Assembly (NCBI GenBank): GCA_963922815.1
Contig: CAWUKD010000152.1
Coordinates: 1-8,454, forward strand
Reading direction: 5' to 3'
DNA length: 8,454 nt
Source of the DNA: SZUA-146 sp963922815
GTDB taxonomy: Bacteria > Pseudomonadota > Gammaproteobacteria > Steroidobacterales > SZUA-146
The notes below the pieces were generated by a model. It ran no database searches. It saw only the letters and a program-made list of their open reading frames with translations, and was not told the origin of the DNA. Positions 1-5,465 of the stretch are shown here, piece by piece. Every line of letters begins with the position of its first letter. Within the stretch, counting starts at the first letter, position 1. The position numbers were made by a program, and so were the translations under genes.

Positions 1-181
1 TCCCGTTAAAGCCCGGCGTAGTGCCATCGTCGACGGTGGCCACATCACTGTTGTCCGATTTTGGGGCAACAGTCCATACGCCTGCGCGGAATAGCCAGTC
101 GCCTGCTTCCTGAGCGTTAGCCGGTACGCCCGTAATCACAGTCGCTGCGACGGCCGCGTACAACCAGTGTTTGGTATTCAT
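1..181 (-). CDS. ompW: OmpW-family outer-membrane protein, N-terminal part (cut by window edge)
   Basis: Only the first 60 codons are present and the gene runs off the left edge. The protein opens with a typical Sec signal peptide: a basic start (MNTKHW), an alanine/valine-rich core and a likely cut after ANA at about residue 23. The mature end reads QEAGDWLFRAGVWTVAPKSD, which matches the first beta strand of the OmpW family, where an 'AG.w..RaG...v.P' pattern is usual. OmpW proteins are small eight-stranded outer-membrane barrels thought to pass small hydrophobic molecules. The ATG is supported by a GAGGA Shine-Dalgarno (+ strand 188-192) seven bases upstream. The family call comes from memory of the N-terminal pattern alone, since the rest of the barrel is not visible. 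Confidence 0.75.
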   Translation of the reverse strand, partial: MNTKHWLYAAVAATVITGVPANAQEAGDWLFRAGVWTVAPKSDNSDVATVDDGTTPGFNG

Positions 182-768
182 CTCAATTCCTCATTGATGT
201 TAATAAAACGGTTAAGTTCTGCTTCGTTTTTCACGGGTTTCAGTGCCCGTAATTGCGAAAGCGAGGTGAGTCTAGCAGTACGCCTGTACAAGGTTTATAC
301 GTAGTTTCACTACCAAAATGCGGTTCAGCGTTAACGGGAAAAGCCGCCCTGCTTCTGCTTGAACGAACGCCATCGGGGCATGTACATCGAGTAGTTTTCA
401 GGTGAAGAGAATACTGCGCTACGCGTCAATAAAGGTCGATTTTTTTTGAACATAAGGATCGATATTTTTTCGCTGGGTTGCGGCAATAAACGGCTACTAA
501 AATTAGAGGTCGGAGTGACCATCAAGCGAGATGTGCGTGCTCTTCGAACCTCATCTAAACGAGCGACGCTTAAAGCGCTGCAGGGAGAAAAGCAGCGTGT
601 GGCATCGCTCTCAATCAATTGTGTACAGGTGCTGAAAATCTCGAAGACGAGGACATCCGACAGACGATAAAAGAATTCGTTTGCCGTGCGGTACTATCCG
701 CGAGTGAGTTATGGCAGGATCATCAATACACCAGTCGTTGTAAGCTGGTCACGCAGGCAGGAGTAACC
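182..768. other. Gene-poor intergenic region between two divergent genes
   Basis: This stretch separates the leftward ompW-like gene from the rightward gene at 769, so it should hold both promoters. Two open frames lie here, 446-670 on + (TTG start) and 331-618 on - (TTG start). Neither has a convincing ribosome site or a recognisable protein, and they overlap each other, so I do not call either as a gene. Visible sequence marks are a T-run at 439-446, a weak ACGGG/CCCGT inverted repeat near 233-250, and the GTAGT-TTC-ACTAC dyad listed separately. No clear sigma-70 promoter for the gene at 769 was found. Confidence 0.5.
294..313 (-). promoter_or_regulatory. Possible ompW promoter element: TATAAA box next to a GTAGT/ACTAC dyad
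   Basis: Read on the minus strand, the perfect 5-base inverted repeat GTAGT-GAA-ACTAC (301-313) is followed one base later by TATAAA (294-299), about 110 bases upstream of the ompW-like start. A dyad this close to a -10-like box would suit a regulator that acts at the promoter, either a repressor or an activator bound in the spacer. No good -35 box is visible, which fits activator dependence but is equally what a chance match would show. The regulator is unknown. Confidence 0.25.
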
Positions 769-1266
769 ATGACGTCAGAAACTACAGACCGGGAATCGAC
801 ATCGTTCGATCTGGACGCCCCCCTTCCAGAAAAAGGAAGGCGACAGCTAATTCGTGATATGGCGGTGTTTCAGGTGAAATTATTCGCTGACGGGTTCAAG
901 GACGTACTGCTCAGTCCTGTTTCCCTGATTGCGGGCATCATGGGTATTTTTCTGGGAGGTCGAACTCCAGGAACCTTCTTCTACAGTGTGCTGCGTCTCG
1001 GAAAACAAACAGAGAACTGGATTGGGCTGTTTAACGCGGCCTATCCGCAAGACTCCGATCAGGCATCACCGGGCCCGCAATCATCGTCTCCGACCGAAGC
1101 GGCTGTCACCAATCGACCGGACGAACGGGAATTGGCTGACTTTGATGCACTGGTCGACCGGCTGCAGAGCTCGCTCCTGGACCCGGAAGCACGCGCGCAC
1201 CTGTCTCAGCAGTCAAAGAAACAAATTGAAGCCATTGCAAAAAGACTCCGCAGGGACGGAGTCTGA
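769..1266 (+). CDS. Conserved-looking protein of unknown function with one hydrophobic segment
   Basis: This 165-residue protein is not one I can assign to a named family. The start is set by an AGGAG Shine-Dalgarno (759-763) five bases before the ATG; the frame is open further upstream to 619, but that extension lacks a ribosome site. Three parts are visible. An acidic polar N-terminus covers residues 1-20. A central part (about 28-92) includes the motif KLFADGFKDVLLSPVSLIAG and a hydrophobic stretch at about 47-64 that could be a membrane or membrane-surface segment. A Ser/Pro-rich linker (95-115) then leads to a charged, probably helical C-terminus (118-163). No signal peptide is seen. The gene stands alone and points towards the TerB-like gene. 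A role at the cytoplasmic membrane is a guess from the hydrophobic segment only. Confidence 0.75.
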   Translation: MTSETTDRESTSFDLDAPLPEKGRRQLIRDMAVFQVKLFADGFKDVLLSPVSLIAGIMGIFLGGRTPGTFFYSVLRLGKQTENWIGLFNAAYPQDSDQASPGPQSSSPTEAAVTNRPDERELADFDALVDRLQSSLLDPEARAHLSQQSKKQIEAIAKRLRRDGV

Positions 1267-1324
1267 TGATGCTACGAAAATCCAGCCCGCCGTACGTACC
1301 GGCCGACCGTAAAGGTATGAACGC

Positions 1325-1753
1325 TTAGAGCCCAACCAGCTCCGAAGGCGGTACGTTGAGCGCTATCACTACTGAATCGAACATATCCTTCTCGTTGTCG
1401 CTAACCCGTCCATCGCTTCCAATGATTTCGATCAACCCTTTGACAATCGCTTTGCGGTGATCGGCATTGAGGTGTTTGGCGATTTTCTTCAGCTGTTTGT
1501 CCAGGGGAGCCGATTCGAACAGTTCCGACGATGCAGCTGTGCGAATGGTGCCTTCACTGATTTCGGCCCCGGTCGCGGTTTTCACATAGCCAATAACGGC
1601 ATCGATCTCAGCGGGTTCCGTATTCAGGTCTGCCCGAGTCATTCGCGAAAGCGTCAAAATCAGCGTTTCTCTGAACAGCTCACTTTCCTGTTGCTCGTCA
1701 AACGTCTTGGTTTTAAAGAGGTTTGAAACAGTTCCAAAATTAAATATGTCCAT
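1325..1753 (-). CDS. TerB-like / DjlA-N-type helical domain protein
   Basis: This 142-residue all-helical-looking cytoplasmic protein consists almost entirely of a TerB-like domain. The diagnostic part is residues 105-137, where KGLIEIIGSDGRVSDNEKDM is followed by a hydrophobic helix and LNVPP. The D-G-x-(V/I)-x-x-x-E pattern (D114, G115, E121) is the acidic, probably metal-binding loop of TerB and DjlA N-terminal domains. A weaker copy of the same logic lies at about 33-60 (LSRMTRADLNTEPAEIDAV). The start chosen (minus-strand ATG at 1753) follows a GGGGA ribosome site five bases away. An upstream in-frame start at 1819 would add 22 unlikely residues. In ter operons such proteins belong to tellurite and phage stress systems, but no terA, terC, terD or terZ gene is near, so tellurite resistance should not be inferred. 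The gene converges with the one ending at 1266, and no clear terminator hairpin was found in the 58-base gap. Confidence 0.75.
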   Translation of the reverse strand: MDIFNFGTVSNLFKTKTFDEQQESELFRETLILTLSRMTRADLNTEPAEIDAVIGYVKTATGAEISEGTIRTAASSELFESAPLDKQLKKIAKHLNADHRKAIVKGLIEIIGSDGRVSDNEKDMFDSVVIALNVPPSELVGL

Positions 1754-2028
1754 CAATATCCCCGAATGGTCTGAAAGTGTGCCTGTGTGTCCAGGATCGG
1801 TACTGGCTTCTGGCCGCAATCATATCGCAGTTAACGTGCCAATCCTACTTTCGACACCCATTGCCTTGATCCGCTGAGGATTTCTATGCCCGATACGATT
1901 TTGACCGGAGGACTTCCGAGTCAGACAGCGGCCGAACTGGTCAATTTATGAGCAATTCGCCGAACCTGGCTGCGTGCGATTGTCCGGTTTAGATTGAGCC
2001 TCAAAATCTTGAGCTAATCTTCACATCA

Positions 2029-2058
2029 TTACAGGTAACCTCTGCGCCTGAATATACG
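2029..2058 (+). promoter_or_regulatory. Possible sigma-70 promoter for the regulator/mrp operon
   Basis: A TTACAG box (2029-2034) and a TATACG box (2053-2058) are separated by 18 bases, preceding the GTG start at 2134. Both boxes are imperfect matches to TTGACA/TATAAT. The -10 box overlaps the left arm of the inverted repeat at 2056-2085, so a protein bound there would block this promoter. This is the best promoter match I see upstream of the operon, but it was found by eye. Confidence 0.3.
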
Positions 2059-2085
2059 AAATGTGTTACATGATATGTATTTCGT
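2056..2085. promoter_or_regulatory. Nested inverted repeat, candidate operator of the adjacent regulator
   Basis: The outer arms ACGAAAT (2056-2062) and ATTTCGT (2079-2085) are exact reverse complements. Inside them lies a second dyad, TACAT-GAT-ATGTA (2067-2071 and 2075-2079), which shares one base with the right outer arm. The element is AT-rich compared with its surroundings and sits about 50 bases upstream of a small winged-helix regulator. This is the usual place for an autoregulatory operator of MarR- or ArsR-like repressors. The repeat is seen directly; binding by the neighbouring protein is inference. Confidence 0.45.
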
Positions 2086-2133
2086 GTAATGCATCGCATG
2101 AAAAGATAGCAGGTATCAGAGAGGCAGAAAACC

Positions 2134-2472
2134 GTGAGCGACCATGATTGGACATTTTTGAGCAATTACGCGCATGTGCTTGTTTGTCTTGCAGAAAATC
2201 CAGATGCTCGATTGCGGGACGTGGCCGAGAGAGTTGGCATTACCGAACGCAGTGCCCAGCGTCTTATCGCTCATCTCGACGATGCCGGCATTTTAACCAG
2301 GGTGAAACACGGTCGCCGGAACAGTTATTACATAGATACTAACGCGCACCTCAGGCACCCGATTGAAGATCGCAGTACGGTGGGCGAGCTGCTGAAAGCC
2401 ATACTCTCTCCTGCCCGCGTACGGCGCCTGGCCGCCAGTAATCAAGCCTTCAACGAAGAACGAACGCGCTAA
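2134..2472 (+). CDS. Small winged-helix (MarR/ArsR-like) transcriptional regulator
   Basis: This 112-residue cytoplasmic protein is dominated by a winged helix-turn-helix. Helix 2 and the recognition helix fall at about residues 27-50 (LRDVAERVGITERSAQRLIA), and a basic wing lies at 52-68 (GILTRVKHGRRNSYYI). The 44-residue C-terminal tail is charged and probably helical, perhaps for dimerisation; no ligand domain is seen and only one cysteine (C18). This composition is common in proteins annotated as MarR-family or generic HTH regulators. The start is GTG, with a GAGAGG ribosome site about nine bases upstream. The Rap1a-like gene follows after only 26 bases with no visible terminator, so the regulator is probably co-transcribed with the antiporter operon and may control it together with itself. 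Confidence 0.8.
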   Translation: MSDHDWTFLSNYAHVLVCLAENPDARLRDVAERVGITERSAQRLIAHLDDAGILTRVKHGRRNSYYIDTNAHLRHPIEDRSTVGELLKAILSPARVRRLAASNQAFNEERTR

Positions 2473-2498
2473 TCCCTTTTGCACCTCGAGAACATACT

Positions 2499-2975
2499 AT
2501 GACTATCAGAGACATCGCCGCATCCATCGTTGCCCTTTTTGCAGTCTGTGCCTCGCTCCCGGCGCTCGCCGTAGAAGCGTTGTCCACCGAAGAACTGATT
2601 TCGCACTGCAAGTTTTACGATGAGGACCCCGAAGGCGTTGATGGAATTTTCTGCGTCCGTTACATCCAGGGTTTTATCGATGGAGCGGTCGCGACAGATG
2701 AAAGAGTCACGTTGAACGTCGCCAAAGAGTACGATCAGGCAGAGACGATCACTCAGCGCGCAATACGCAACCGCCTCGGCTCTCGAATGGAACAGTTCGG
2801 GCCTTCGTACTACGCTGAATTCTGCCTTGGTGACCCGCTGCCACTCGTGGAAGTAGCCAAAACGGTTATGAAAGACCTTGAAGCCCTCAAAGAGTTAGAG
2901 GGTAATGAGTTGGCCCGCGACGTTGTCTACGCTACGCTGCGCCGGGAATACCCTTGCAACACGGACGCTGAATGA
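2499..2975 (+). CDS. Periplasmic Rap1a/Tai-like protein, first structural gene of the mrp operon
   Basis: This 158-residue protein has a Sec signal peptide (residues 1-24, cut after ALA) and a small cysteine-containing domain. The segment LISHCKFYDEDPEGVDGIFC followed by VRYIQGFIDGAV fits the Rap1a/Tai pattern of a C-x(n)-C-x-x-Y-I-x-G-(F/V)-x-D-G core. Four cysteines remain in the mature protein (C37, C52, C109, C153), enough for two disulfides. Founding members are periplasmic immunity proteins against type VI amidase effectors, but many family members have no effector nearby, and no effector or T6SS gene is visible here. The TGA stop overlaps the mrpE start (ATGA, 2972-2975), which ties its translation to the antiporter. 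An accessory or assembly role on the periplasmic side of the Mrp complex is my inference. The ribosome site before the ATG is weak. Confidence 0.75.
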   Translation: MTIRDIAASIVALFAVCASLPALAVEALSTEELISHCKFYDEDPEGVDGIFCVRYIQGFIDGAVATDERVTLNVAKEYDQAETITQRAIRNRLGSRMEQFGPSYYAEFCLGDPLPLVEVAKTVMKDLEALKELEGNELARDVVYATLRREYPCNTDAE

Positions 2976-3514
2976 ACACAGACACTGGCAATGGAAACCC
3001 GGAGACCGCCTCCGGCCCCATACCGTTTCTCAGTATCGCTATTCTGGCACTGCTTCTGGCAGTTGCCTGGGTTTTGTGGTCCGGTTTTTTCAAACCGCTG
3101 CTGCTCGGCCTGGGGCTGCTGTCCTGCGTGCTCACGCTGCTGATCGTGCGCAGAATGGGCTACCTGGACAAAGAGGCCTTCGCATTTCACTACAACCACC
3201 GCCTGCTTGGGTTCTGGGTGTGGCTGTGCAAGGAAGTGGTCCTGTCCAGCCTGGACGTCGCGCGAGTTGTCTTGAAACGCGAAATCAAAGTGGAGCCGCG
3301 CGTGATCAAGATTGATGCCCGCCGCCTGAGTCAGGGTGATCAGGCTCTGCTTGGCAATTCAATTACGCTCACGCCCGGCACTCTGACACTCGATGTTCAT
3401 GAGGGACGGCTTCTGGTACATGCCCTGACGACTCAGGGGGCCGACGGGCTGGAAACCGGCGAAATGCTTCGCCGGGTTGAAGCACTCAGTACCAGAAGGT
3501 CAGTCGGGAGCTAG
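2972..3514 (+). CDS. mrpE: Mrp/Mnh cation:proton antiporter subunit E
   Basis: The 180-residue inner-membrane protein has a polar N-terminus (1-16), two adjacent membrane segments (about 17-36 and 38-60), a third hydrophobic stretch (about 78-98) and a cytoplasmic C-terminal domain. The signature is LLGNSITLTPGTLTLDV (residues 126-142), the NS(I)TLTPGT motif typical of MrpE/MnhE. The family is usually about 160 residues, so this one has a modest extension, mainly at the N-terminus (MNTDTGNGNPETASG). MrpE is a required small subunit of the complex and does not itself look like a transporter. The start is fixed by the ATGA overlap with the preceding Rap1a-like gene. Its TAG stop is one base before the mrpF GTG. 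Confidence 0.92.
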   Translation: MNTDTGNGNPETASGPIPFLSIAILALLLAVAWVLWSGFFKPLLLGLGLLSCVLTLLIVRRMGYLDKEAFAFHYNHRLLGFWVWLCKEVVLSSLDVARVVLKREIKVEPRVIKIDARRLSQGDQALLGNSITLTPGTLTLDVHEGRLLVHALTTQGADGLETGEMLRRVEALSTRRSVGS

Positions 3515-3515
3515 C

Positions 3516-3797
3516 GTGTATTACATTGTAACTATTGCCACTCTGATCACCATGGGCCTGGCGCTTGCACGGGCGCTTATTGGGCCTTCTGTGTATGACC
3601 GCGTTCTCGCCGTTAATATGTTTGGCACAAAAACCGTGCTTCTGCTTTCTATCATTGCCTTTTTGTTTGGACGACCCGATTTTCTTGATTTGGCACTGGC
3701 CTACGCGCTGATTAACTTTATTGGCGTACTGGCTGTGCTTGAGTTCTTTCGCCAGCGATCACTCCGCAGACCCGCGGAACAGCGTAAGGGACAATGA
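3516..3797 (+). CDS. mrpF: Mrp/Mnh cation:proton antiporter subunit F
   Basis: This 93-residue protein with three membrane helices is the normal size for MrpF. The family pattern is clear: LIGPSVYDRVLAVNMFGTKT (residues 21-40) followed by GRPDFLDLALAYALINFIGV (52-71). The acidic residues D28, D55 and D58 lie in these conserved stretches. I chose the GTG at 3516 because a GGGAG ribosome site (3506-3510) lies five bases upstream. An in-frame TTG at 3477 lies inside mrpE and would add 13 residues before the first helix without a ribosome site. The gene begins one base after the mrpE stop and is followed directly by mrpG. Confidence 0.92.
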   Translation: MYYIVTIATLITMGLALARALIGPSVYDRVLAVNMFGTKTVLLLSIIAFLFGRPDFLDLALAYALINFIGVLAVLEFFRQRSLRRPAEQRKGQ

Positions 3798-3798
3798 A

Positions 3799-4137
3799 AT
3801 GGTAGCGATGATTATTGATGCTCTTAGCTGGGCACTGTTGACGCTTGGCGGAATAAGTGTGCTGATCGGCGGTATTGGTGCACTTCGCATGCCTGATCTG
3901 TATACGCGAATGCACGCGGCGAGTGTGACCGACAGCCTGGGCGCGATTCTGGTTTTAGGTGGAATCATGCTGCAAGCGGGCCTGTCACTTGCAACCATCA
4001 AGCTCGCTGCCATCTTGCTATTTTTGCTGTTGACGAGCCCAACATCTTCCAATGCGCTGGCCAGCGCAGCGCTGCTGGCAGGCACTCAGCCCTTTGGCGA
4101 CATCGATCCTGATACCGAACTGGAGTCATCGTCATGA
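3799..4137 (+). CDS. mrpG: Mrp/Mnh cation:proton antiporter subunit G
   Basis: This 112-residue protein has three membrane helices (about 8-28, 46-64 and 66-80) and a short acidic C-terminal tail. The family core is GGIGALRMPDLYTRMHAASV (residues 24-43), followed by TDSLGAILVLGG and a final LLLTSPTSSNALASAAL stretch (76-92). From memory, that last stretch usually carries a histidine and a basic residue (a PTATHALARAA-like pattern), replaced here by N85 and S89. The ATG at 3799 has an AGGG ribosome site eight bases upstream and begins one base after the mrpF stop. A second ATG at 3808 is possible and would shorten the protein by three residues. The stop overlaps the next start as ATGA. Confidence 0.92.
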   Translation: MVAMIIDALSWALLTLGGISVLIGGIGALRMPDLYTRMHAASVTDSLGAILVLGGIMLQAGLSLATIKLAAILLFLLLTSPTSSNALASAALLAGTQPFGDIDPDTELESSS

Positions 4138-5108
4138 TTGCCATGTTTGGCATATTTTTGCTGACGCTGCTGGTCATCACAGCGATAGGTATTGTTCGGA
4201 CTCAAAACCTGTTTGTCGCCGTGATGCTGATGGGCATTGCGAGCCTGCTGATCGCGGCCAATTTTTTTCTCCTGGACGCTGCAGACGTTGCGCTTACGGA
4301 AGCTGCGGTGGGCGCCGGCATTTCAACCGTACTTTTTCTTAGCGCGCTGGCGCTGACATCGGAACGAGAGCGCAGTGCTTCATCGAACAGGGTGCTGTCT
4401 TTTCTGGTTGTAGCAGCCGCGGCCATGGTGCTCATTTACGCGACGTTTGACAAACCACGCTTTGGTGACCCCGACGCTCCTGTGCACACCCATGTGGCCC
4501 CGTGGTACCTCGAGAAAACACCGGAATATATCGACATCCCAAATATAGTGACGGCCATACTCGGCAGCTACCGTGGTTACGATACGCTGGGCGAAGTTCT
4601 GGTGGTGTTCACGGCCGGAATCGGAGTGCTGTTCCTGCTGGGCCCGGGCACACCGGGTTCGGTGCGCCCTACCCGGGAAATTAACGAAGGTCTGCGTCAC
4701 CATTTGATTCCACGCGTTGTGGGCCGGATTCTGATTCCGTTTATTCTGCTGTTCGGCCTGTACGTCCAGTTCCACGGCGAATACGGCCCGGGAGGGGGCT
4801 TCCAGGCCGGCGCCATCATCGCCGCGGGCATCATCCTGTTCGCCCTGCTTGAAGGCGAACACCGGGCGCTGCAGGTCTTGCCGCGTCGCCTGCTCGTACT
4901 GCTCATGTCGATCGGACCGTTGATCTATGGCGCGGTCGGTCTGGCGGGCATCGCAGCCGGGGGAAACTTTCTTGACTATTCACCCCTCGCCGCAGACCCG
5001 GTAAAAGGTCAGCAGCTTGGCATTATTTTGATTGAAGCGGGAGTTGGCATCACTGTGACCGGCGTACTTCTCACGATTTTTCACGCATTTGCAGCGCGCG
5101 GCCGTTAA
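4134..5108 (+). CDS. mrpB: Fused MrpA C-terminal modules (DUF4040/MbhD + MbhE) and MrpB
   Basis: This 324-residue membrane protein joins three modules. Residues 1-75 form a DUF4040/MbhD-like unit with three helices and the motif DAADVALTEAAVGAG (48-62). Residues 85-170 form an MbhE-like unit containing FGDPDAPVHTHVAPWYLE (110-127), PNIVTAIL and YRGYDTLGEVLVV (146-158). Residues 185-322 are an MnhB/MrpB domain with HGEYGPGGGFQAGAI (214-228). In classic Mrp the first two modules are the C-terminal end of the roughly 800-residue MrpA, and MrpB is separate. In membrane-bound hydrogenases they are separate small subunits. Here they form one chain without the N-terminal antiporter domain of MrpA. 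The gene overlaps mrpG by four bases and mrpC begins three bases after it. The domain identification is strong, and the naming is a matter of convention. Confidence 0.88.
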   Translation: MIAMFGIFLLTLLVITAIGIVRTQNLFVAVMLMGIASLLIAANFFLLDAADVALTEAAVGAGISTVLFLSALALTSERERSASSNRVLSFLVVAAAAMVLIYATFDKPRFGDPDAPVHTHVAPWYLEKTPEYIDIPNIVTAILGSYRGYDTLGEVLVVFTAGIGVLFLLGPGTPGSVRPTREINEGLRHHLIPRVVGRILIPFILLFGLYVQFHGEYGPGGGFQAGAIIAAGIILFALLEGEHRALQVLPRRLLVLLMSIGPLIYGAVGLAGIAAGGNFLDYSPLAADPVKGQQLGIILIEAGVGITVTGVLLTIFHAFAARGR

Positions 5109-5111
5109 GTT

Positions 5112-5465
5112 ATGCACATTCTTGGACTCTACCACTACTGGGTGTTTGCCGTTCTTCTGATGATCGGCTTCTATGTAGTGATCGCGAAACGAAACCTGAT
5201 CAAGAAACTCATCGGGCTGTCCCTGTTTCAAGCCGCTGTGTTTTTGCTTTACATCACCATGGCCAAAGTGGATGGCGGTACAGCTCCCATCTTTTCGCCG
5301 TTAAAAGAAGCGATTTATTCCAACCCCCTGCCCCAGGTTCTGATTCTGACGGCGATTGTGGTTGGTATATCCGTGACGGCGCTGGGTCTTGGCATTGTCG
5401 TTCGCATTAAAGAGGAGTACGGCACTATAGAAGAGCATGAAATTCAGGAGATCGACGAACAATGA
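5112..5465 (+). CDS. mrpC: Mrp/Mnh cation:proton antiporter subunit C (NuoK-like)
   Basis: This 117-residue protein has three membrane helices (about 9-25, 31-50 and 77-98), like NuoK of complex I. The MrpC signature NPLPQVLILTAIVVGISVTA sits at residues 71-90, and the loop before it contains the usual DGG.AP.FSP pattern (54-63). The C-terminal tail is strongly acidic (IKEEYGTIEEHEIQEIDEQ). The length is normal for the family. The ribosome site is poor, but the ATG begins only three bases after the stop of the fused A'B gene, so re-initiation is likely. The gene ends with an ATGA overlap into mrpD. MrpC is thought to bridge the large antiporter-like subunits within the membrane. Confidence 0.92.
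   Translation: MHILGLYHYWVFAVLLMIGFYVVIAKRNLIKKLIGLSLFQAAVFLLYITMAKVDGGTAPIFSPLKEAIYSNPLPQVLILTAIVVGISVTALGLGIVVRIKEEYGTIEEHEIQEIDEQ

Larger units (their letters stand above)
1754..2133. other. Intergenic regulatory region between the terB-like gene and the regulator gene
   Basis: Divergent promoters for the leftward TerB-like gene and the rightward regulator/mrp operon should lie here. The right half becomes AT-rich and holds the dyad listed separately. A very short open frame (ATG 1886 to TGA 1951, 21 codons, MPDTILTGG...) has a good GAGGA ribosome site (1876-1880). Its stop overlaps the start of a second mini-frame (ATG 1948 to TAG 1992, 14 codons). Neither resembles a known leader peptide, and they are treated as unproven. 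A short imperfect palindrome, CTCAA-AATC-TTGAG, occurs at about 1999-2012. Confidence 0.45.

Noticed and set aside
331..618. 95-codon leftward open frame upstream of ompW
   Set aside because: It has a TTG start, no ribosome site and a composition that does not look like a folded protein; it is probably a chance frame.
446..670. 74-codon rightward open frame rich in Lys/Arg
   Set aside because: It starts with TTG without a ribosome site, matches no family I know, and overlaps an opposite-strand frame of similar quality.
619..768. N-terminal extension of the 165-residue protein
   Set aside because: The AGGAG site before the ATG at 769 gives a far better start, and the extra 50 residues look non-coding.
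1267..1324. Bidirectional terminator between the convergent genes
   Set aside because: The gap contains GC-rich palindromic bits around TACGTA but no stable stem-loop followed by a T-run on either strand.
1325..1753. Tellurite-resistance locus
   Set aside because: Only one TerB-like domain is present and no other ter gene is in the window.
2499..2975. Type VI secretion immunity gene
   Set aside because: No effector, amidase or T6SS gene is visible, and the gene is coupled to mrpE instead.
4380..4862. 160-codon antisense frame in the fused A'B gene
   Set aside because: It is the shadow of a well-supported membrane-protein gene, and its His/Gln/Arg-rich product is typical of antisense translation.
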